Below are positions 15,185-18,640 of a stretch of DNA of 18,640 nucleotides, one piece after another. The notes under the pieces were generated by a model. It saw only the letters and a program-made list of their open reading frames with translations. It ran no database searches and had not been told where the DNA came from. How positions within the stretch are numbered: the stretch's first letter is position 1; the number at the start of each line of letters is the position of its first letter. The stretch is from contig CAZMTU010000041.1 in the NCBI GenBank assembly GCA_964569225.1, forward strand, positions 1 through 18,640, read 5' to 3'. The translations under genes were made by a program, and so were the position numbers. The stretch is from CAKSQF01 sp964569225. Lineage in GTDB: Bacteria; Bacillota; Clostridia; Oscillospirales; CAG-272.

Positions 15185-17182
15185 ATGAAAAAAAATATGA
15201 ATCAGGATAAACGTTTGCAAAAAAACGTTGAAGAGGCGGCTCGCTTTTCCTTTCGCGTTGTTTTGAAGGGAATCCAGTGGGTTTTTAATGTACTGTTCAC
15301 GATTTTGCTGGTTGGAATTATTGCAGGCTGTATCGTCGGATGCGCGTTTCTTATCTATATCGCCAATAATGTTGATTCCAGTGTGGATGACATTCTTATT
15401 CTGTCCAGCAGTCAGGATGCTACTACACGGATCTGCTATTATGAGGATGGCGAACTGGTTGAGGATGAAACGCAGCGGCTTTCAAGCGGAACCAACCGTC
15501 TATGGATATCCTATGACGAGATACCGGAAAATTTGGTCAATGCATTCGTGGCGATCGAGGACAAGCGATTTTGGGATCATGACGGCGTAGACTGGATCAC
15601 CACAATGAAGGCGGCATTCAAATACTTTATTCCAACCGGTTCCAATCCGGGCGGTTCTACCATTACCCAGCAATTGATCAAGAATCTTACACAGGAAAAT
15701 GACTACACCATTCAGCGAAAGGTGCAGGAGATTTTCAAGGCGCTGAATCTGGAAAAAGATGTGGATAAGAAAGACATTATGGAAATGTATTTGAATTCCA
15801 TCTATTTGTCACAGGGATGCTATGGAGTGCAGGCGGCGGCGAATTGCTATTTTTCAAAGGACGCTTCTGAACTCACATTAATCGAATGTGCCGCGATTGC
15901 AGCTATTACACAGTATCCGACCAAATGGGATCCTATTCAGAATCCCGATTATAACACAGAACGGCGAAATACAATCGTCCGTGAAATGTATAATCAGGGA
16001 CTGATCACACGTTCCGAGTTTGAAGAAGCATATAATCAGGAACTAACGCTGAATGTGAAAAGCTCTGAAAGCGGCAGCTCCTCCAGCAGTTCAAAAATTA
16101 CTACTTCATGGTATACCGACGCGGTGATCAATGAGTGTGTAACGCTGCTTGCCGAGAAATATAACGTCAGTGAAACTATTGCCACTCAGATGCTGTATTC
16201 CGGCGGCTATACTATTATAACTGCAATGGACAGCGAAATTCAGAGTATTCTGGAAAAGTATTATGTCGATATGTCCTCGTCCTCTTATCTGCCTACCTCT
16301 AATGTGATCAATGTAGAATCAGCTATGCTGGTAATGGATCCTTATAATGGCAACATTGTAGGACTGGTAGGCGGCAGAGGTGAAAAGACCGATTCCCGAC
16401 TGTTAAACCGTGCTACGCAAACAAAACGTCAGCCCGGTTCCTCAATCAAGCCGATTGCTGTATATGGACCTGCCTTAGAAGCGGGAGTGATTCATTACGG
16501 CTCTGTTTATGAGGATTCACCTTTTACGACTAATCCAAATTGGCCCAAAAACTCCAACCGGACTTACACCTATGGGCCTATGACAATAGATTACGCGCTG
16601 ACAACCTCTAAGAATACCATTGCCGTGAAGGTACTGAATGATTTAGGCGTCAATAATTCGTTTAAATTTTTGACGCAGAAGCTTCACATGACTTCCTTGG
16701 TCGAAAGCGTTCAAACCACGTCAGGTGTAAAATCCGACAGAAATCTTGCGTCATTGGCATTAGGCGGTCTGACATACGGCGTTACTTTAAAGGAAATGGT
16801 CGCCGCGTATTGCATTTTCCCCTCAGGCGGGATTTATTCGCCGCCTCGCACGGTGCTTCAGATTCAGAATGCCGGCGGACAGGTGATTATTGACAATAAT
16901 CCTGACGCTGAGGTGGTTATCAGTGAAGGGACCGCGCAGTCTATGGTCAGATTGATGGAGCATGTTATTTCCGGGACGCAGGGCGTTTCAGGTACGGCCG
17001 CCAGCGCAAAGGGAGTGCAGAATCTTGTGGGGGCAGCCGGAAAAACCGGTACCACTGATAATGACAATGACCGCTGGTTTGTGGGATACACGCCTTATTA
17101 TGCCGCGGGTATATGGATCGGGTATGATGAGCCGCAGAGTCTTTCAGGAAAAGTCAGCAGTGCGCAGCATTTAAAGCTGTGA
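15185..17182 (+). CDS. Class A penicillin-binding protein (PBP1A type), reading frame ends early
   Basis: This bifunctional peptidoglycan synthase has a cytoplasmic head and one membrane segment (about 35-60). The glycosyltransferase 51 domain shows EDKRFWDHDG, GGSTITQQLIKN, RKVQEI and KKDIMEMYLNSIY. A Ser-rich linker (SGSSSSSS, about 295-302) leads to the transpeptidase domain with SSIK (catalytic S419, K422), SKN (475-477) and KTGT (620-623). The frame stops at 665 residues, 42 after KTGT. The expected C-terminal end of the family continues in the -1 frame directly afterwards, to 17391. All catalytic motifs lie before the break, so a truncated enzyme could still be active. The ATG at 15185 is preferred over the TTG at 15173, because AAGAAAGG (15164-15171) nearly abuts the TTG. 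Its 13-base distance to the ATG is long. Confidence 0.92.
   Translation: MKKNMNQDKRLQKNVEEAARFSFRVVLKGIQWVFNVLFTILLVGIIAGCIVGCAFLIYIANNVDSSVDDILILSSSQDATTRICYYEDGELVEDETQRLSSGTNRLWISYDEIPENLVNAFVAIEDKRFWDHDGVDWITTMKAAFKYFIPTGSNPGGSTITQQLIKNLTQENDYTIQRKVQEIFKALNLEKDVDKKDIMEMYLNSIYLSQGCYGVQAAANCYFSKDASELTLIECAAIAAITQYPTKWDPIQNPDYNTERRNTIVREMYNQGLITRSEFEEAYNQELTLNVKSSESGSSSSSSKITTSWYTDAVINECVTLLAEKYNVSETIATQMLYSGGYTIITAMDSEIQSILEKYYVDMSSSSYLPTSNVINVESAMLVMDPYNGNIVGLVGGRGEKTDSRLLNRATQTKRQPGSSIKPIAVYGPALEAGVIHYGSVYEDSPFTTNPNWPKNSNRTYTYGPMTIDYALTTSKNTIAVKVLNDLGVNNSFKFLTQKLHMTSLVESVQTTSGVKSDRNLASLALGGLTYGVTLKEMVAAYCIFPSGGIYSPPRTVLQIQNAGGQVIIDNNPDAEVVISEGTAQSMVRLMEHVISGTQGVSGTAASAKGVQNLVGAAGKTGTTDNDNDRWFVGYTPYYAAGIWIGYDEPQSLSGKVSSAQHLKL
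17170..17176 (+). other. In-frame T TTA AAG heptamer at the PBP frame break
   Basis: The bases TTTAAAG fall as T TTA AAG in the frame of the PBP gene, which is the X XXY YYZ form required for tandem -1 slippage. The zero frame ends two codons later at TGA (17180-17182). After a -1 slip the ribosome would read GCT GTG AAC GCA GTA ATG, entering the family-like tail. The result would be a 735-residue protein. A single-base loss just upstream would explain the sequence equally well. Confidence 0.4.
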
Positions 17183-17215
17183 ACGCAGTAATGTTAGAAA
17201 TTCATGAACAGCTTT
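17173..17215 (+). repeat. 8-base inverted repeat at the frame break
   Basis: AAAGCTGT (17173-17180) and ACAGCTTT (17208-17215) are perfect inverted copies with a 27-base loop. The 5' arm overlaps the T TTA AAG heptamer and the zero-frame stop. A classical frameshift stimulator starts 5-8 bases downstream of the slip site, so the placement is not canonical. Confidence 0.4.
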
Positions 17216-17391
17216 TGGAAAAGGTACAGGCCGGTACTGTTGAAAAGAAAACCTTTAATGACGATCTGTTAATAAAGGCAACTTATTGTAAATCATCCGG
17301 TATGCTGCCCACCACCGGCTGCAGTACGCTTACAGGCTATTTTACAAAAGATACACTGCCTACGAAAATTTGTACGGTGCATTCCAGATGA
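17176..17391 (+). pseudogene. C-terminal tail of the class A PBP in the -1 frame
   Basis: This frame encodes about 71 residues continuing the PBP: AVNAVMLEIHEQLL matches the segment that normally follows the transpeptidase domain (VM-x2-[IV]-H-E-x-L). It is followed by CKSSGMLPTTGC and PTKICTVH, the Cys-containing tail common in clostridial PBP1A proteins. It can be reached by a -1 frameshift at 17170-17176 or by repairing a single-base deletion upstream. It could also be reached by reinitiation at GTG 17179, which overlaps the zero-frame stop as GTGA; no ribosome binding site is seen for that. It is annotated as a fragment because it has no independent function that I know of. Confidence 0.8.
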
Positions 17392-17558
17392 GTTTCCGGA
17401 ATGACTGATTTTGTGTAAATGGCAGAATGAAGCAGAAAATTACCTCATATATATGATATGCGGCGCAGTTCTTGGACGAAGGCTTAATTTAGCCTCGAAA
17501 AAAGTTTACCGTTTCGTTGCCGATACTGCGTTACATAGACATAATATGGGGTGATTTT

Positions 17559-18065
17559 TTGCGAATTTTCAGACAATTCAAGCGGGAAATACGCTGTTCA
17601 GACGGTAGATTTATTCTTTTATTTGCTTTGGGCACGCTGTTTTTGGGCATATTATCGGCATTGATCGGTGGAGGACATTCACTGTATTATCACATTTGTC
17701 TGCCCCGGTTTGCGCCATCGCCTTTTGGTTTTTTTATTATTTGGACCGTTTTTTATTTAGCTATAGGCGCAGCGGCTGGAATAATAGTTTCGTCAGGCTG
17801 TTGCTGCCGGAAAGCCATTTTTCTGTCGGGGATTATTTGGTGGGGAGCAGGATTGATTGTTAATCTTTTATGGTTTCCGCTGTTTTTTGGCACCGGCTGC
17901 TGGCTTGTGGCTTTGCTGTTGATTCCGGTAATGATTTTTTGTTCAATATGGACCGTTCGCGCCTTTATTCGGACCAGTCTGCTTGCCGCGCTGGTGATCA
18001 GTCTGTATACTTTATGGCTGTTTTTTTGCTTTTTGCTTCAGTTTGTTGTGATTTTATGCAATTAG
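17559..18065 (+). CDS. TspO/MBR-family membrane protein (TTG start)
   Basis: The 168-residue product is very hydrophobic, with about five membrane segments. Family features are LPRFAPSPFGFFIIWTVFY, corresponding to the PPxFAPP...W...Y motif after the first helix, and VNLLWFPLFFG, corresponding to the LNxxWxPLFFG motif before the fourth helix. It ends near LCN as TspO proteins do. TspO proteins bind tetrapyrroles and related ligands, but the role here is unknown. The TTG at 17559 is preferred because GGGGTG lies 5 bases upstream. An in-frame TTG at 17517 would add 14 residues but has no ribosome binding site. No clear promoter was found in the 167 bases after the PBP gene. Confidence 0.75.
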   Translation: MRIFRQFKREIRCSDGRFILLFALGTLFLGILSALIGGGHSLYYHICLPRFAPSPFGFFIIWTVFYLAIGAAAGIIVSSGCCCRKAIFLSGIIWWGAGLIVNLLWFPLFFGTGCWLVALLLIPVMIFCSIWTVRAFIRTSLLAALVISLYTLWLFFCFLLQFVVILCN

Positions 18066-18077
18066 GTGTTAAAAAGC

Positions 18078-18106
18078 TTGAATTCTAAAAGAATTTGTGT
18101 TATAAT
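18078..18106 (+). promoter_or_regulatory. Strong promoter upstream of coaE
   Basis: TTGAAT (18078-18083), a 17-base spacer and TATAAT (18101-18106) form a near-consensus sigma-A promoter. A TG-n extended -10 element (TGT, 18098-18100) strengthens it. Transcription should begin near 18113, about 160 bases before the coaE ATG. Confidence 0.75.
18081..18095. repeat. Inverted repeat inside the coaE promoter
   Basis: AATTCTAAAAGAATT has perfect 6-base arms around AAA. It overlaps the -35 box and the spacer, so it could be an operator site. It is AT-rich and short, so chance is possible. Confidence 0.35.
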
Positions 18107-18112
18107 AACTCA

Positions 18113-18273
18113 CGAAGAACGGCAAGCATTGTGAAAAAACGCATTACAGCGGATCCATGCAGCCAAACATGTGGTTTTTCGTCGCTTTGAAATCGCCTGA
18201 TGAAGCTTGCGCGGACACAAGCGGCAGCTAAGGTCGGCTGAAATACACTTCTCTTTGTAAAGGTGGCGCAAGT
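18113..18273 (+). ncRNA. Unassigned leader RNA or small RNA between promoter and coaE
   Basis: About 160 transcribed bases precede coaE. Two structures are visible by eye. A long-range helix joins 18132-18143 (GAAAAAACGCAT) with a later ATGTGGTTTTTC segment, with one mismatch and one G·U. Small hairpins with GCTTG/CAAGC and CAGC/GCTG arms lie near 18204-18240. It does not match any riboswitch, T-box, 6S or SRP consensus that I know. A 24-codon frame starting at ATG 18157 (MQPNMWFFVALK...) lies inside it, with only a weak ribosome binding site. No intrinsic terminator was seen before coaE. Confidence 0.35.
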
Positions 18274-18640
18274 ATGAAAATCTTAGGCATTACCGGAAGA
18301 AGCGGGAGCGGAAAGGGATATATCTGCGCGTTGTTTGAGAAACAGGGAGTTCCTGTTATTGATACGGATGAGATCGTTCACACCTTGTACCGGGAAAATA
18401 ATGAGTGCATCTGTGAATTGGAAGAGGAATTTGGCGCTCTTAGGGATTGCACGAAGGCAGTGGACCGAAAAAAACTGGCGCAGATCGTGTTTGCTGATAG
18501 ACAAAAATTGGAAAGGCTTAATCAAATCGTTCATCGCTATGTTGCGGAAGAAGTTGAAAAAAAGAGCAGACAATATGCCGCTTGGGGTGCACCGGCGGTA
18601 TTGATTGATGCGCCGCAGCTTTTTGAGGCGCATCTTGAAA
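18274..18640 (+). CDS. coaE: Dephospho-CoA kinase (partial, runs off the right edge)
   Basis: The first 122 residues are visible. The enzyme phosphorylates the ribose 3'-hydroxyl of dephospho-CoA, the last step of coenzyme A synthesis. The P-loop is GRSGSGKG (8-15), followed by VIDTDEIVH (28-36; the D-x-D of the family), LNQIVHRYV, and IDAPQLFEA, the family's DxPLLFE motif. The residue after the P-loop lysine is Gly rather than Ser or Thr; a GKG P-loop also occurs in other nucleoside monophosphate kinase-like enzymes. AAAGGTGG (18259-18266) lies 7 bases before the ATG. In many Clostridia polA precedes coaE; here a TspO-family gene does. Confidence 0.93.
   Translation, partial: MKILGITGRSGSGKGYICALFEKQGVPVIDTDEIVHTLYRENNECICELEEEFGALRDCTKAVDRKKLAQIVFADRQKLERLNQIVHRYVAEEVEKKSRQYAAWGAPAVLIDAPQLFEAHLE

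Noticed and set aside
17470..17500. Hairpin AGGCT-taattt-AGCCT after the PBP gene, possible terminator
   Set aside because: The stem is only 5 bases (7 with a bulge) and is followed by an A run, not a U run. In the reverse direction the U run comes before the hairpin, so it fits an intrinsic terminator on neither strand.
18157..18231. 24-codon frame in the coaE leader as a gene
   Set aside because: The ribosome binding site is weak and the peptide shows no runs of a regulatory amino acid; it is kept only as a note in the leader feature.

Overview
The window looks like a conserved housekeeping stretch of a Gram-positive Firmicutes chromosome, most likely class Clostridia. This rests on gene order (nusB–xseA–xseB–ispA–tlyA–argR–recN, then murB–rapZ–whiA–dnaE), purine-rich ribosome binding sites, and sigma-A-type TTGACA/TATAAT promoters. 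An Oscillospirales-type genome is my guess, from the M22/TsaD-like gene inside the nusB–xseA cluster. Nearly all genes are on the plus strand and closely packed, often with overlapping stop/start codons.

Layout. At 1-83 there is the start of a minus-strand membrane-protein gene. The 84-430 intergenic region carries two divergent promoters; the one facing nusB is a perfect TTGACA-N17-TATAAT. From 431 to 4939 the genes are nusB, a TsaD/Kae1-like paralogue, xseA, xseB, an ispA-type prenyl synthase and tlyA. A 189-base gap with an unexplained 55-codon open frame comes next. Then follow argR and recN (5129-7345), tyrS, murB, rapZ and whiA (7372-11428) and dnaE (11490-15089). After a promoter with a palindrome comes a class A penicillin-binding protein gene (15185-17391) whose last part lies in the -1 frame. 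A TspO-family membrane protein follows, then a strong promoter with a 160-base untranslated leader, and coaE, which runs off the right edge.

Functionally the cluster mixes transcription antitermination (NusB), DNA repair and replication (ExoVII, RecN, DnaE), isoprenoid and cell-wall precursor synthesis (IspA, MurB, PBP1A), translation (TyrS, TlyA), arginine regulation (ArgR), the RapZ/WhiA regulators and coenzyme A synthesis (CoaE). Three genes that often sit in this order in related genomes are absent from their usual places: dxs (ispA/tlyA), nadK (tlyA/argR) and yvcK (rapZ/whiA).

I found no mobile element, CRISPR array, tRNA or rRNA, and no clear multi-gene novel system. The observations most worth checking are the frame break in the PBP gene, which coincides with an in-frame T TTA AAG heptamer; the unassigned structured leader before coaE; the Ser/Thr-to-Leu change in the RapZ P-loop; and the unexplained open frame after tlyA.
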